Shown: one piece after another, positions 34,383 to 43,251 of the stretch
Position numbering within the stretch: position 1 is the stretch's first letter
How the letters are laid out: each line of letters starts with the position of its first letter
Assembly: GCA_002281855.1 (NCBI GenBank)
Contig: NCHQ01000010.1
Location: forward strand, 1-64,000
DNA from: Rhodospirillales bacterium 24-66-33
GTDB taxonomy: Bacteria > Pseudomonadota > Alphaproteobacteria > Reyranellales > Reyranellaceae
Direction of reading: 5' to 3'
DNA length: 64,000 nt
Program-made: the position numbers and the translations under genes
Notes under the pieces: model-generated
Seen by the model: only the letters and a program-made list of their open reading frames with translations
Databases searched by the model: none
Told to the model about the DNA's origin: nothing

Positions 34383-34614
34383 GTCGTCGGAAATCTAACG
34401 GTGCGGCGCGGCAATTCAAGGGCAGGTCTTCACGCGTCGCTGCAAATCCAGCCCTGCGCGCCGATCTCGGCGTCCTGCGAGGGAGTATCCGTCACCACTG
34501 TGGCAACGGGAACACGCCGTCGCGAGAAGTGTGTTCGCGGCGGCTGGACGCCGGAACTGGCCGCGGGCCACTGCCGTTCGCTCGCCATCGACGCATCGCG
34601 CAAGGGATAACGAC

Positions 34615-34713
34615 ATGGACGACAGCTCTCGCCAGCTTCTCATCGCGACATTCGCCTATCTCGTGTTCATGGGCGGCGTCATCGGTGCACTGGGGGCGGC
34701 GTTCGGCGCCTGA
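34615..34713 (+). CDS. small single-helix membrane peptide
   Basis: A 32-residue peptide (MDDSSRQLLIATFAYLVFMG then VIGALGAAFGA) with one transmembrane helix. An AAGGGATAA stretch upstream may be the ribosome-binding site. Too short for automatic calling; many proteobacteria carry similar small hydrophobic proteins. Expression is unproven. Confidence 0.45.
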   Translation: MDDSSRQLLIATFAYLVFMGGVIGALGAAFGA

Positions 34714-34811
34714 TCCGCGCGGTGTCGCATATCTGGATGCGTCGTCCGCTGGTTGCAATACAGTCGATATGAGCGCCCTATGGAGCCGGTAGTCCAACCC
34801 CGGAGGGGCGC

Positions 34812-35003
34812 ATGGCCATGCAGGACTTCATCCGCCGGAAGAACATCGAGAACCTGACGAAGCAGCTGGCGAGCGGCCGGCTCGACGCGGCGCAGAGCGC
34901 CTATGCGGCGAAGCGGCTGTCCGAGGAACTTGCCAACGAGCGGGCCGACGAGCTCACGAGCGCGCGGGCGCAGGCGCCCGTGCCCGACACCGCTCCCTGC
35001 TGA
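34812..35003 (+). CDS. small hypothetical protein
   Basis: A 63-residue, charged, helical protein (FIRRKNIENLTKQLASGRLD, AYAAKRLSEELANERADELT). A GGAGGGG site precedes the ATG at 34812. No signal or domain. It ends 24 bp before the convergent YccF-like gene. Confidence 0.5.
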   Translation: MAMQDFIRRKNIENLTKQLASGRLDAAQSAYAAKRLSEELANERADELTSARAQAPVPDTAPC

Positions 35004-35027
35004 ACGAGCCCTGGTCTCGGATCGGCA

Positions 35028-35483
35028 TCAGCCGCGCCGGCGGTCGATCTCGGCGCGGGCGTTGCGGCGCGCCATCTCTTCGGCCACTTCGGTGGGCACG
35101 CAGACCTTGTTCACGGGATTGAGCACCGTGCCCAGCGACTTGGCGATCACCAGGGCGACGGGGATGCCGACGATCGAGAAGCACAGGGCGAAAACCTGGA
35201 GCGCGTTCAGGATCACGAACACCACGCCGAACGGCAGATAGACCAGCATCACCACGGTCGAGTAGGCGCGCCACAGCGGGTTCTGCGGCATGTCGAGGTC
35301 GGACTTGCTCACCATCTCGTTGCCGAACGGCGCCAGCAGGAACTTGCCGAACTCCATCAGCCCGAGCCCGAGCGGCGCGGTGACGACCAGCAGGGTGAGC
35401 AGCAGGCCGAGCAGCCAGTAGAAGGCCGCGGTGAGGAAGCCCAGGAAAGGGATGTGCCACAGAATGTTGCCCAAGGTCCGCAC
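35028..35483 (-). CDS. YccF-domain inner-membrane protein
   Basis: A 151-residue membrane protein from the GTG at 35483. It matches the YccF (DUF307) pattern with LGNILWHIPFLGFLTAAFYW, LVVTAPLGLGLMEFGKFLL, and a repeat of the motif later (GIPVALVIAKSLGTVLNP). Related proteins have four helices; function unknown. An ATG 66 bases upstream also keeps the frame open but adds a basic, non-membrane leader, so I prefer the GTG. Confidence 0.75.
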   Translation of the reverse strand: MRTLGNILWHIPFLGFLTAAFYWLLGLLLTLLVVTAPLGLGLMEFGKFLLAPFGNEMVSKSDLDMPQNPLWRAYSTVVMLVYLPFGVVFVILNALQVFALCFSIVGIPVALVIAKSLGTVLNPVNKVCVPTEVAEEMARRNARAEIDRRRG

Positions 35484-35667
35484 CGACGCTCTCCCCTTCG
35501 CCACCCGTGGCGCGGGGCCACCATGCCTCGTCCGCCGGGCTCGTGGCAATCGCCGCCGGCGGCGCGCGCTCCATGAGGTGAAGGAATGAACCTTCGGGAC
35601 GAATGAATTTCCAGCCGTCGTGACGGCGCCCTAGCCTCCTTCACCTTGAATGAAAGCGGAGGCAGGA

Positions 35668-37242
35668 ATGGCGAGACGTCGGACGATGGGATGGTTGGCG
35701 GCTGCGGCGGCGCTGATGCTGCCGGCGGCGGTCGAGGCGCAGCAGCCGAAGACGCTGCGGGTCGTGATGCATTCCGACCTCAAGATCCTCGACCCGATCT
35801 GGACCTCGGCCTTCATCGTGCGCAACCACGGCTACATGGTCTACGACACGCTGTTCGCACTCGACGGCGACCTGAAGATAAAGCCGCAGATGGTCGAGAC
35901 CTGGAGCGTCACGCCCGACAATCTCACCTGGACCTTCACCCTGCGCGACGGGCTTGAGTTCCATGACGGAAATCCGGTCACGACCGAGGATGTGCTGGCC
36001 TCGCTCAAGCGCTGGGCGGTGCGCGATTCGGTGGGCCAGATCCTGTGGTCCAAGCTCGCCGAGGCCAAGGCGGTGGACGCGAAGACCTTCCAGCTCGTGC
36101 TGAAGGCGCCCACGGGCGTGGTGCTGCAGGCTCTGTCCAAGCCCTCGGGCAATCCCTTCATCATGCCCAAGCGGGTCGCCGAGACCTCGCCCAACGACCA
36201 GATCAAGGAGTTCGTCGGCTCCGGCCCCTTCATCTTCAAGGCCGACGAATGGAAGCCCGGCGACAAGACCGTCTATTTGAAGAATCCCAACTACAAGCCG
36301 CGGCCCGAGCCCGCTTCCGGCCTCGCCGGGGGCAAGGTGGCGAAGGTCGACCGGGTCGAGTGGATCGCCATGCCCGACCAGCAGACCGCGGTGAGCGCGC
36401 TGCAGGCCGGCGAGATCGACATCATCGAGGCGCCGCAGCACGATCTCTATCCGCTGCTCAAGAAGGACCGCAACGCCGAGCTGATCAATCCCAGCAAGTG
36501 GGGCAACCAGTACATCTATCGCTTCAACCAGCTGCACAAGCCGTTCGACAATGCCAGGAACCGGCAGGCGATGCTCTATGCCCTGAACCAGAAGGACTTC
36601 CTCGACGGCGTGATCGGCGACCCGCAATTCTACCAGGTCTGCAAGGCGATGTTCATCTGCGGTGGCCCCTACGAGACGACGGTGGGCTTCGCCGACAAGT
36701 ACGAGAGCAACTTCGCCAAGGCGAAACAGCTGCTGGCCGAAGGCGGCTACGACAACACGCCTGTCGTGCTGCTGCATTCGACCGACCTCTATGCGCTCGC
36801 GAACATGGCGCCGATCGCCAAGTCGCTGATGGAGAAGGCGGGCATGAAGGTCGACATGCAGTCGATGGACTGGCAGACGCTGGTCGCGCGCCGCGCCAAG
36901 AAGGATCCGCCGGACAAAGGCGGCTGGAATGTGCTGATCACCTCGACCTCGGCGCCGGACGCGCTCGATCCGTTGGCGCTGGGCTTCATCGTGGCGACCT
37001 GCGACAAGGCGCCGTTCGGCTGGCCGTGCGACGAAGAACTCGTGCGGCTGCGCAGCGCCTTCGCCGACGAGCCCGACGAAGCGAAGCGCAAGGAGATCGT
37101 GGAGAAGATCCAGCTCCGCGCCGCCGAAGTGCCGACCCATGCCTTCCTCGGCCAGTACACGAGTGCGATGGCGCGCCGCAAGAGCGTCACCGGCAACGTC
37201 ACCTCGCCGGTGACGGTCTTCTGGAACGTCGAAAAGCGGTAG
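35668..37242 (+). CDS. ABC transporter substrate-binding protein (peptide type)
   Basis: A 524-residue periplasmic binding protein of the SBP_bac_5 family. A signal peptide (MGWLAAAAALMLPAAVEA) leads to KTLRVVMHSDLKILDPIWTS, WTFTLRDGLEFHDGNPVT and TTEDVLASLKRW, the standard order. An AGCGGAGGCAGG ribosome-binding site supports the ATG at 35668 over one 18 bases upstream. No ABC permease or ATPase genes are adjacent, so it depends on a transporter elsewhere. It is followed after 16 bp by an M81 metallopeptidase gene, implying a shared peptide-related pathway. Confidence 0.9.
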   Translation: MARRRTMGWLAAAAALMLPAAVEAQQPKTLRVVMHSDLKILDPIWTSAFIVRNHGYMVYDTLFALDGDLKIKPQMVETWSVTPDNLTWTFTLRDGLEFHDGNPVTTEDVLASLKRWAVRDSVGQILWSKLAEAKAVDAKTFQLVLKAPTGVVLQALSKPSGNPFIMPKRVAETSPNDQIKEFVGSGPFIFKADEWKPGDKTVYLKNPNYKPRPEPASGLAGGKVAKVDRVEWIAMPDQQTAVSALQAGEIDIIEAPQHDLYPLLKKDRNAELINPSKWGNQYIYRFNQLHKPFDNARNRQAMLYALNQKDFLDGVIGDPQFYQVCKAMFICGGPYETTVGFADKYESNFAKAKQLLAEGGYDNTPVVLLHSTDLYALANMAPIAKSLMEKAGMKVDMQSMDWQTLVARRAKKDPPDKGGWNVLITSTSAPDALDPLALGFIVATCDKAPFGWPCDEELVRLRSAFADEPDEAKRKEIVEKIQLRAAEVPTHAFLGQYTSAMARRKSVTGNVTSPVTVFWNVEKR

Positions 37243-37258
37243 GGCGGGGAGTTCCGAT

Positions 37259-38779
37259 ATGGCCAGCCGGGTCCTGATCGCGCAGTTCATGCACGAGACC
37301 AACACCTTCTCGAAACTGCCGACAACGCTGGAGGATTACCGTCGCCAGCGCCTGGTCGAGGGCGCGGCGATCGTGCCCAACTTCACCGGCACGCGGAACG
37401 AGCTGGGCGGCTTCATCGACGCCGCGAAGACGCATGGCTGGGAGCCGGTGTGGGGCGTGGCCGCCAACTCCATTCCCTCTGGGCCGCTGACGCGCGAAGC
37501 CTGGGAACATATTCGCGACCGGATCCTCGACGCGGCGCGCGGCGGCCGGGACGGCAAGGGTCCGGTCGACGCCGTCTGCCTGTCGCTGCACGGCGCCATG
37601 GTGAGCGAGACCGAGGACGATGCCGAGGGTGCGCTGCTCGAGGCGGTGCGCGGCGTGGTCGGTCCCGACGTGCCGGTGGTGGCGACGCTCGACCTGCATG
37701 CCAACGCCACGGTGCGGATGGCGCGCCATGCCAACGCGCTGGTGAGCTATCGCACCTATCCGCATGTCGACGGCTACGAGCGCGCGGTGCAGGCGGCCCA
37801 ACTGGTCGAGGACGCGCTGCAGGGTCGCAAGCGGCCGCGCTGTCTGCTGGTGCAGCCGGCGATGCTGAAGGGCGCCGATCACGGCCGCACGACACAGCCG
37901 GGCATCATGCGCGACCTGCTGGCCCGCGCCGAAGCCTTCGAGAAGCAGCCGGGGCTGAACGTGGTTTCGATCCAGGTGGGCTTCACCTGGTCGGACATTC
38001 CGTGGGCCGGCCCATCGATCGCCGTCAGCCACGAGCCGGAGGCGGAAGCCGCCGCGGCACAGGCGGCCGAGGCGCTGATCGCGGAGATGTGGGCGCGCCG
38101 GAACGAGTTCTCCTCGTCCTATCGCTCGATCGCCGATGCAGTCGAGGCGGCGCGCGCCGATGGCGACCGGCCGCTGGTCCTGGCCGAGGGCACCGACAAT
38201 CCCGGCGGCGGCGGCTACAACGATGCGCCCAATCTCCTGCGCGCGTTGCTCGACGCCGGCATCCCCAACGTCGCGGTCGGCACGATCTACGATCCGGGGA
38301 CGGTGCGGCAGGCACTCAAGGCCGGCGTCGGCGCGCGCATCGAGGTGGCGCTGGGCGGCCATACCGATCCGGCGCTCGGCGCGCCGGTGCAGGCGACGGC
38401 GGAAGTGCGCCATCTCTCGGACGGCAACTTCCGCAACGACGGCCCGATGAATGCCGGCGTGCAGGTCGCGCTGGGACCGACCGCCGTGCTGCGGCTCGGC
38501 GACGGGATCGACGTCGTGACGACCTCGACGCGCATGCACACGATCGACCCGCAGGTCTTCCTCAGCCAGGGCATCGATCCGCTCGGCCGCAACGTGCTGG
38601 TGGTGAAGAGCTCGCAGCATTTCCGCGCCGCCTTCGAGCCGATCGCGCGCGAGGTCATGCTGGTCGATGCCGGCGGCCTCTGCTCGACCGACGCCTCGCG
38701 CTTCACCTATGATAAGCTGCGCCGCCCGATCTGGCCGCTCGACCTGGTCGAGCAGCCTCTCGCTCAGCGGGAGGGGTGA
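37259..38779 (+). CDS. M81-family metallopeptidase (MlrC-like)
   Basis: A 506-residue protein of the microcystinase C/M81 family. Signatures are VLIAQFMHETNTFSKLPTTL near the start, VCLSLHGAMVSETEDDAEG, VATLDLHANATVRM, and LAEGTDNPGGGGYNDAPNLL, with a C-terminal VDAGGLCSTD. Many homologues sit beside peptide ABC transporters and probably cleave a transported peptide or amide. Co-directional with the binding-protein gene, 16-bp spacing. Its 3' end overlaps a minus-strand PAS-receiver gene by 16 bp. Confidence 0.9.
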   Translation: MASRVLIAQFMHETNTFSKLPTTLEDYRRQRLVEGAAIVPNFTGTRNELGGFIDAAKTHGWEPVWGVAANSIPSGPLTREAWEHIRDRILDAARGGRDGKGPVDAVCLSLHGAMVSETEDDAEGALLEAVRGVVGPDVPVVATLDLHANATVRMARHANALVSYRTYPHVDGYERAVQAAQLVEDALQGRKRPRCLLVQPAMLKGADHGRTTQPGIMRDLLARAEAFEKQPGLNVVSIQVGFTWSDIPWAGPSIAVSHEPEAEAAAAQAAEALIAEMWARRNEFSSSYRSIADAVEAARADGDRPLVLAEGTDNPGGGGYNDAPNLLRALLDAGIPNVAVGTIYDPGTVRQALKAGVGARIEVALGGHTDPALGAPVQATAEVRHLSDGNFRNDGPMNAGVQVALGPTAVLRLGDGIDVVTTSTRMHTIDPQVFLSQGIDPLGRNVLVVKSSQHFRAAFEPIAREVMLVDAGGLCSTDASRFTYDKLRRPIWPLDLVEQPLAQREG

Positions 38780-39597
38780 GCGCCCTTCACATCCTCCGCC
38801 AGGATCCTTCTCATCATCAAAGCGAGATCGCGCCGACGATAGGGCTTGGCAAGAAGGTGGGACGTCGAGGTGATGTTGCCCTTGTTCACCAGCGCGTCGC
38901 CCAGGTAGCCGGAGGCGAACACTATTTTCAGGTCGGGCTGGATCAGCCGCGCCTGCTCGGCCAGTTCGCCGCCATCCATGCCGGGCATGATGACGTCGGT
39001 GAAGAGCACGTCGATGGTGCGGTCGCAGGACAGCAGGTCGAGCGCTTCGTCGCCGCTCGCGGCGGCCACGACCTCGAAGCCCAGATCTTCGAGCTGGTGC
39101 GTCGCTGTCACCCGGACGGTGTCGTCGTCATCGACCAGCAGGACCTTGCCGGCCTTTCGCCTCTCGATCACGGCGGGCGGTGCCGCGGCGGCTCTCGCGG
39201 CCTCCAGCGACTGCATCATCAGGCCGAAGGCCACGAGATTCCGCTTCGAATCGTGCAGCGGAATCACGACTTCGCGCAACGCGAGCTCGGTGCCGTTGCT
39301 GTGCATCCGTTCACAGATCTCCTCGTGCCGGCCGTTCCGTCGCGCGATCTCGAGGGACGGGGGCGCCCCGGCCGGGCCGAGGGTCTCGGGTGGGACGATC
39401 CGCGAGAAAGGCTGACCGACCGCTTCGGTTGCCAGGTAACCCAAGAGCCCCTCGGCGCCGGCGTTCCAGCTCAGCACCTTGCCGTCGGTGTCGAGAACGA
39501 CCAGCGCGCAATCCGGCAGGCGGTCGACCAGGAGTTGCTTCAGGTGGGCATGAGGCTGGGTATCCAATTCGTCGCTCCGACACGTTGAGAAGGGCAA
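38764..39597 (-). CDS. PAS-receiver protein (copy 1)
   Basis: A 277-residue protein. A PAS domain (about 18-135) includes LPDCALVVLDTDGKVLSWNA and GLLGYLATEAVGQPFSRIVP. A response-regulator receiver domain (about 150-270) carries the phospho-acceptor in VLFTDVIMPGMDGGEL and a KPYRRRDL ending. There is no kinase or output domain, so it likely relays a signal from a separate histidine kinase. It is a paralogue of the gene at 40357-41226, and both flank a ClpP-like gene. Confidence 0.85.
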   Translation of the reverse strand: MPFSTCRSDELDTQPHAHLKQLLVDRLPDCALVVLDTDGKVLSWNAGAEGLLGYLATEAVGQPFSRIVPPETLGPAGAPPSLEIARRNGRHEEICERMHSNGTELALREVVIPLHDSKRNLVAFGLMMQSLEAARAAAAPPAVIERRKAGKVLLVDDDDTVRVTATHQLEDLGFEVVAAASGDEALDLLSCDRTIDVLFTDVIMPGMDGGELAEQARLIQPDLKIVFASGYLGDALVNKGNITSTSHLLAKPYRRRDLALMMRRILAEDVKGAHPSR

Positions 39598-39740
39598 GGG
39601 CGACGTACGGCCCTTGCGCTTCTTATACGAATGGAGGGAGACGGTGGTTTCCAGCCGCTACGGGGTTTCACCCGGTTGTGACCGACAGGTGATCCCATTC
39701 TGACGCATGCGTGACGACGGCAAAGGATGGTGCCCGCGGT

Positions 39741-40370
39741 TCATAGGCTGGCCCGGACCTGCGAGCCGCGCGATGGATCGGTCTCGGGAGCCTTGCGGGT
39801 GAAGCCGAGATAGTGGGCCTCTTCACTCCCCATCCACGTCATCTGCGTCGGACCGGTCAGATGCAGGAACACCATGATGGAGCCGTAGGGCGTGCCGCGG
39901 GCCACCGCGTTCCGCGCGATCAGCTCGTTGCAGGCGACAGAGCGCGTGCGGTCCCCGGCCGTGTGGCAGGCGTGCAGGCCGAGCCGGCCGTTTCCTTCGA
40001 TCGTGCGGTGCCCGCCCGACAGGAAGAGGACCTGCGCGCAGGCCGAGGCGCAGGCCGCGCCCGGCCGCACGACCGTGGCGACCTTTTCCCGGTCCATGAC
40101 GTCGACCATGGCGAAGGCCTCGACAATCGCGCCGCCGGGACTGTCGAGGGCCATCACCTTGAAGCCTGCATGATCGCGATCGGCTGATCGCAGCGCGACC
40201 CTCAGCCGCTCCGCATCGCCGTCGGCCACCGATCCTTCGGCCAGCACGATCCGCAACCCGTCGGCCCGCGTCACGGTCGAGAAGGTCATGGCCTCCGCGC
40301 GTGGGACGACCGCGACAACCAGCAGCGAGACGGTGAGCCAGGCTGCGAGCAGAAGATCAGAGCCACGCAT
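39741..40370 (-). CDS. exported ClpP-fold protease-like protein
   Basis: A 209-residue protein with a signal peptide (LLLAAWLTVSLLVVAVVPRA). The mature part resembles periplasmic ClpP-like proteins (COG3904 type) with VMALDSPGGAIVEAFAMVDV and the nucleophile-type region GAACASACAQVLFLSGG. A histidine occurs in GLHACHTAGD. It may be a serine protease or an inactive scaffold. Flanked on both sides by PAS-receiver paralogues on the same strand; its 5' end overlaps the upstream one by 14 bp. Confidence 0.7.
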   Translation of the reverse strand: MRGSDLLLAAWLTVSLLVVAVVPRAEAMTFSTVTRADGLRIVLAEGSVADGDAERLRVALRSADRDHAGFKVMALDSPGGAIVEAFAMVDVMDREKVATVVRPGAACASACAQVLFLSGGHRTIEGNGRLGLHACHTAGDRTRSVACNELIARNAVARGTPYGSIMVFLHLTGPTQMTWMGSEEAHYLGFTRKAPETDPSRGSQVRASL

Positions 40371-41226
40371 GGCCGGCCCCGGCGTAATCGCGGGACGGCG
40401 GGACGGGCGCGCGCGGCCAGGAGCGTTCCTCCGGATCCGGCACGTCTTCGGCGAGGATTCGGCTCATCACGCGGGCAAGGTCGCGCCGGCGATAGGGCTT
40501 CACCAGCACGTCGGTGCCGGGAGCCAGGATGCCCTTCTCCACGAGCGCGTGCGGGAAATAGCCGGAGGCGAAGACCAGCTTGAGATCGGGCCGGATCGCC
40601 TGCGCCTTGTCGGCGAGTTGGCGGCCGCCCATGCCGGGCATGATCACGTCGGTGAAGAGCAGGTCGATGCTTTCGTCGCGGGAGAGGATATCGAGCGCCT
40701 CTGCGCCGCTCGCGGCCTCGAACACCTCGTAGCCGAGGTCGGTCAGCATGTTCGAGGTGACGGCGCGAACGATGTCGTCGTCATCCGCGACCAGCACGCG
40801 GGCCTTCCGGTGGGGCGGGTTCGGCGTCGCACGCGCCGCTCCCGTGCGCGCGCCGCGTCCGCCGAGCGACTGCATCATGAGGCCGAAGGCCACCAGATTA
40901 TGCTGCGGGTCGCGCAGCGGGATCACGATCTCGCGCAATTCGAGACCGGTGCCGTCGCTGTGCGTGCGCTGGCAGATCTCCTCGTGGCGGCCATGCCGTC
41001 GGGCCTTGGCCAGGGCCGGTGGCGCGCCGGCCGGGTCGAGGGTTTCAGGTGGGACGATGCGGGCAAAGGGCTGGCCGACAGCGTCCGCCTCCTCGTAGCC
41101 CAGCAGTCCTTTCGCGCCTTCGTTCCAGCTCAACACCTTCCCCTCGGTGTCGAGGAGGACCAGCCCGCAATCGGGCAGGCTGTCCACCATGAGCTGCTTG
41201 AGATGATCGAACCCGATACTGAACAT
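40357..41226 (-). CDS. PAS-receiver protein (copy 2)
   Basis: A 289-residue paralogue of the protein at 38764-39597. The PAS part reads LPDCGLVLLDTEGKVLSWNE and GLLGYEEADAVGQPFARIVP. The receiver phospho-acceptor is in LLFTDVIMPGMGGRQL with KPYRRRDLARVMSRIL. It shares the same domain order but has a longer C-terminal tail. Likely co-transcribed with the downstream ClpP-like gene (14-bp overlap). Confidence 0.85.
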   Translation of the reverse strand: MFSIGFDHLKQLMVDSLPDCGLVLLDTEGKVLSWNEGAKGLLGYEEADAVGQPFARIVPPETLDPAGAPPALAKARRHGRHEEICQRTHSDGTGLELREIVIPLRDPQHNLVAFGLMMQSLGGRGARTGAARATPNPPHRKARVLVADDDDIVRAVTSNMLTDLGYEVFEAASGAEALDILSRDESIDLLFTDVIMPGMGGRQLADKAQAIRPDLKLVFASGYFPHALVEKGILAPGTDVLVKPYRRRDLARVMSRILAEDVPDPEERSWPRAPVPPSRDYAGAGHAWL

Positions 41227-41418
41227 GTATCACCCCCCGGGTTGAAGCGCGGAGCTGCTGAACAGCCCCGCAACCATCGCTACGTCCAAGCGCTATTATC
41301 GGTTTCCTCTTAGTGTCTTCCCTCACCGAATAGTGACCATCTCGTGACGGCCGCGCAACCATCGCTCGAAAAATTTCATCGCGATGAAGCCCGTCGGCGG
41401 CGCGTGCGTTGCGCGGCG

Positions 41419-42339
41419 ATGAAAAACAGTGAACTCAACGACGTCACGAACATGCGCGAGGAGATGCGCGAGCGGATCATCGGCGGCGCCGGCTTCTTCG
41501 CCGCGCTCGACCAGAGCGGGGGCTCGACGCCGAAGGCGTTGGCCCAATACGGCATTACCGGGGATGCTTTCGCGAATGAGACGCAGATGTTCGCGCTGAT
41601 GCACGAAATGCGTGTGCGCATCATGACCGCGCCGTCGTTCACGGGCGAGCGCGTGGTGGGCGCCATCCTGTTCGAGCGGACGATGAACGGTGCGGCAGAT
41701 GGCACCCCGGTGCCGGCCTTCCTGTGGCGCCGCGGCATCGTTCCCTTCCTCAAGGTCGACGAGGGGCTGCAGCCGGAGAAGGACGGCGTCAGCCTGATGA
41801 AGGAGATGTCGGGTCTCGAACCGCGGCTCGCGGCGGCGGTACGGCTCGGTTTGTTCGGCACCAAGATGCGCTCGACCATCCGGCAGGCGTCGCGCAGCGG
41901 CATTGCGGCGGTGGTCGACCAGCAGTTCGAAATCGCGGCGCAGATCGCGCGCCACGGGCTGATGCCGATCGTCGAGCCCGAGGTGCTGATCGACAGTCCC
42001 GACAAGCAGGCCGCCGAGACGATGCTGCGCGCGGAACTGCGGCGCCGTCTCGACGATCTTCCGGGAGACGAGCAGGTCATCCTCAAGCTGACCCTGCCCA
42101 CCGATCCTGGCCTGTACGTCGATCTGCTGGAGCACCGGGGCGTCGCGCGGCTGCTCGCTTTGTCGGGCGGCTATTCGCGGGACGAGGCCTGCCGCCGTCT
42201 CGCCGCGACGCCGGGCATGATCGCGAGCTTCTCGCGCGCCTTGACCGAAGGGCTCTCGGTCACGATGAGCGATCCCGAGTTCGACGCAGCGCTTGAGCGT
42301 TCGATCGCGGCGATCCACAAAGCATCGGTCAAGGCGTGA
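41419..42339 (+). CDS. class I fructose-bisphosphate aldolase
   Basis: A 306-residue aldolase of the bacterial class I type. Signatures are GAGFFAALDQSGGSTPKALA, FTGERVVGAILFERTMNG, LFGTKMRSTIRQASRSGIAA and the presumed Schiff-base lysine in VILKLTLPTDPG. It splits fructose 1,6-bisphosphate into triose phosphates. The start (MKNSELND) is the best supported; an ATG 75 bases upstream adds a basic leader. Gene is followed after 19 bp by a small hypothetical gene on the same strand. Confidence 0.88.
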   Translation: MKNSELNDVTNMREEMRERIIGGAGFFAALDQSGGSTPKALAQYGITGDAFANETQMFALMHEMRVRIMTAPSFTGERVVGAILFERTMNGAADGTPVPAFLWRRGIVPFLKVDEGLQPEKDGVSLMKEMSGLEPRLAAAVRLGLFGTKMRSTIRQASRSGIAAVVDQQFEIAAQIARHGLMPIVEPEVLIDSPDKQAAETMLRAELRRRLDDLPGDEQVILKLTLPTDPGLYVDLLEHRGVARLLALSGGYSRDEACRRLAATPGMIASFSRALTEGLSVTMSDPEFDAALERSIAAIHKASVKA

Positions 42340-42358
42340 TCGGCGAGGGAAGCGGAGA

Positions 42359-42751
42359 ATGGCGGCAGTCAGGGCGAGGGCGAAGGCGCGAACGGTTGGC
42401 CGGGGATCGCCCGGCGGCAAGCCGGTGCCGTGGGAGCGGCTCATGCGCTGGCATCCCGGCTGCCATCTCGTGACCGGCGAGCACGAGCCCGACCGGATAG
42501 AGCGGCCGAAGCTGCTGGCGCGGCTCGTCGTGGCGCTGCGGATGAAAGGGGATTGGGCGATCCGCGTCGCACGCGACCGCGGCCGCCTGCTGGTGCAGGC
42601 CGCCTTCGAGGAGGAGAACGACGCGCTGCGCCTTACCGAAGTGCTGGGCGCGAAGCCGGTCCGGCGCTACGTGGGCTGGGCCTCCCAGCAGGAATTCGAG
42701 TTCTCGCCGGCGGTCGCGGAGCGCGTGCGCAAGGCGCTCATGCTGACCTAG
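42359..42751 (+). CDS. hypothetical protein
   Basis: A 130-residue protein with a basic N-terminus (MAAVRARAKARTVGRGSPGG) and a charged alpha/beta body (LMRWHPGCHLVTGEHEPDRI, VVALRMKGDWAIRVARDRGR, RRYVGWASQQEFEFSPAVAE). It may sit in an operon with the aldolase (19-bp gap). No family recognised. Its last 14 bases overlap the convergent broken STAS-like gene. Confidence 0.55.
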   Translation: MAAVRARAKARTVGRGSPGGKPVPWERLMRWHPGCHLVTGEHEPDRIERPKLLARLVVALRMKGDWAIRVARDRGRLLVQAAFEEENDALRLTEVLGAKPVRRYVGWASQQEFEFSPAVAERVRKALMLT

Positions 42752-43197
42752 CGATGCTTGCCTCGAGCCGCGCCGCCTGCTCGTCGAATTCCTGCGCATA
42801 ATCGAGCATCCGGTCGCGATCCTCGATCGTCGGCATCTTTGCAGGCCAGCCGACGCGCCTTCCGAGCCAGTTCCGCGCCGCGTCGATCGAATCGAACAGC
42901 TGCGCCGTACGGTTGGCGGCCGGGATCTGCATGAAGAGACGGGCGCCCTCAGCACATGGCCCTTCAAGAGCCCGAGAGGGTGGTCGGCGAGGTCGAGCCA
43001 GGCCATGCGTCCGTCGAAGATCTTGGCGTAGCCGGGGGGGGCTTCTCGAAGACGAGCCGCGTGAAATAGCCGGTGATGTCGGGAAGCTGCAGCGCGCCCT
43101 GCGCCCGGGCGATGACCAGTCGCCGGTCGTGATCGACTTCGAGGTCGATGTGCATGCGAGAGGGCGGATCCGACGGGGTGATCGAATATCGCCGCAA
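42738..43197 (-). pseudogene. frameshifted STAS/SpoIIAA-like gene
   Basis: Three frames together read as one STAS-like protein. First: MHIDLEVDHDRRLVIARAQG, then YFTRLVFEKPP. Second: GYAKIFDGRMAWLDLADHPL. Third: CAEGARLFMQIPAANRTAQL, then LDYAQEFDEQAARLEASI. The first shift coincides with a run of seven G at about 43036-43042; the second is near 42955. The GYxKxFD block ties it to the genes at 14270 and 18516. Either a decayed gene or two sequencing indels; the homopolymer is a typical indel site. Confidence 0.65.
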
Positions 43198-43251
43198 ACT
43201 ACTCCCTCGGTTCGCCTGCCCGACAATCCCTCGCGGGCGACGCGTTTCGCT

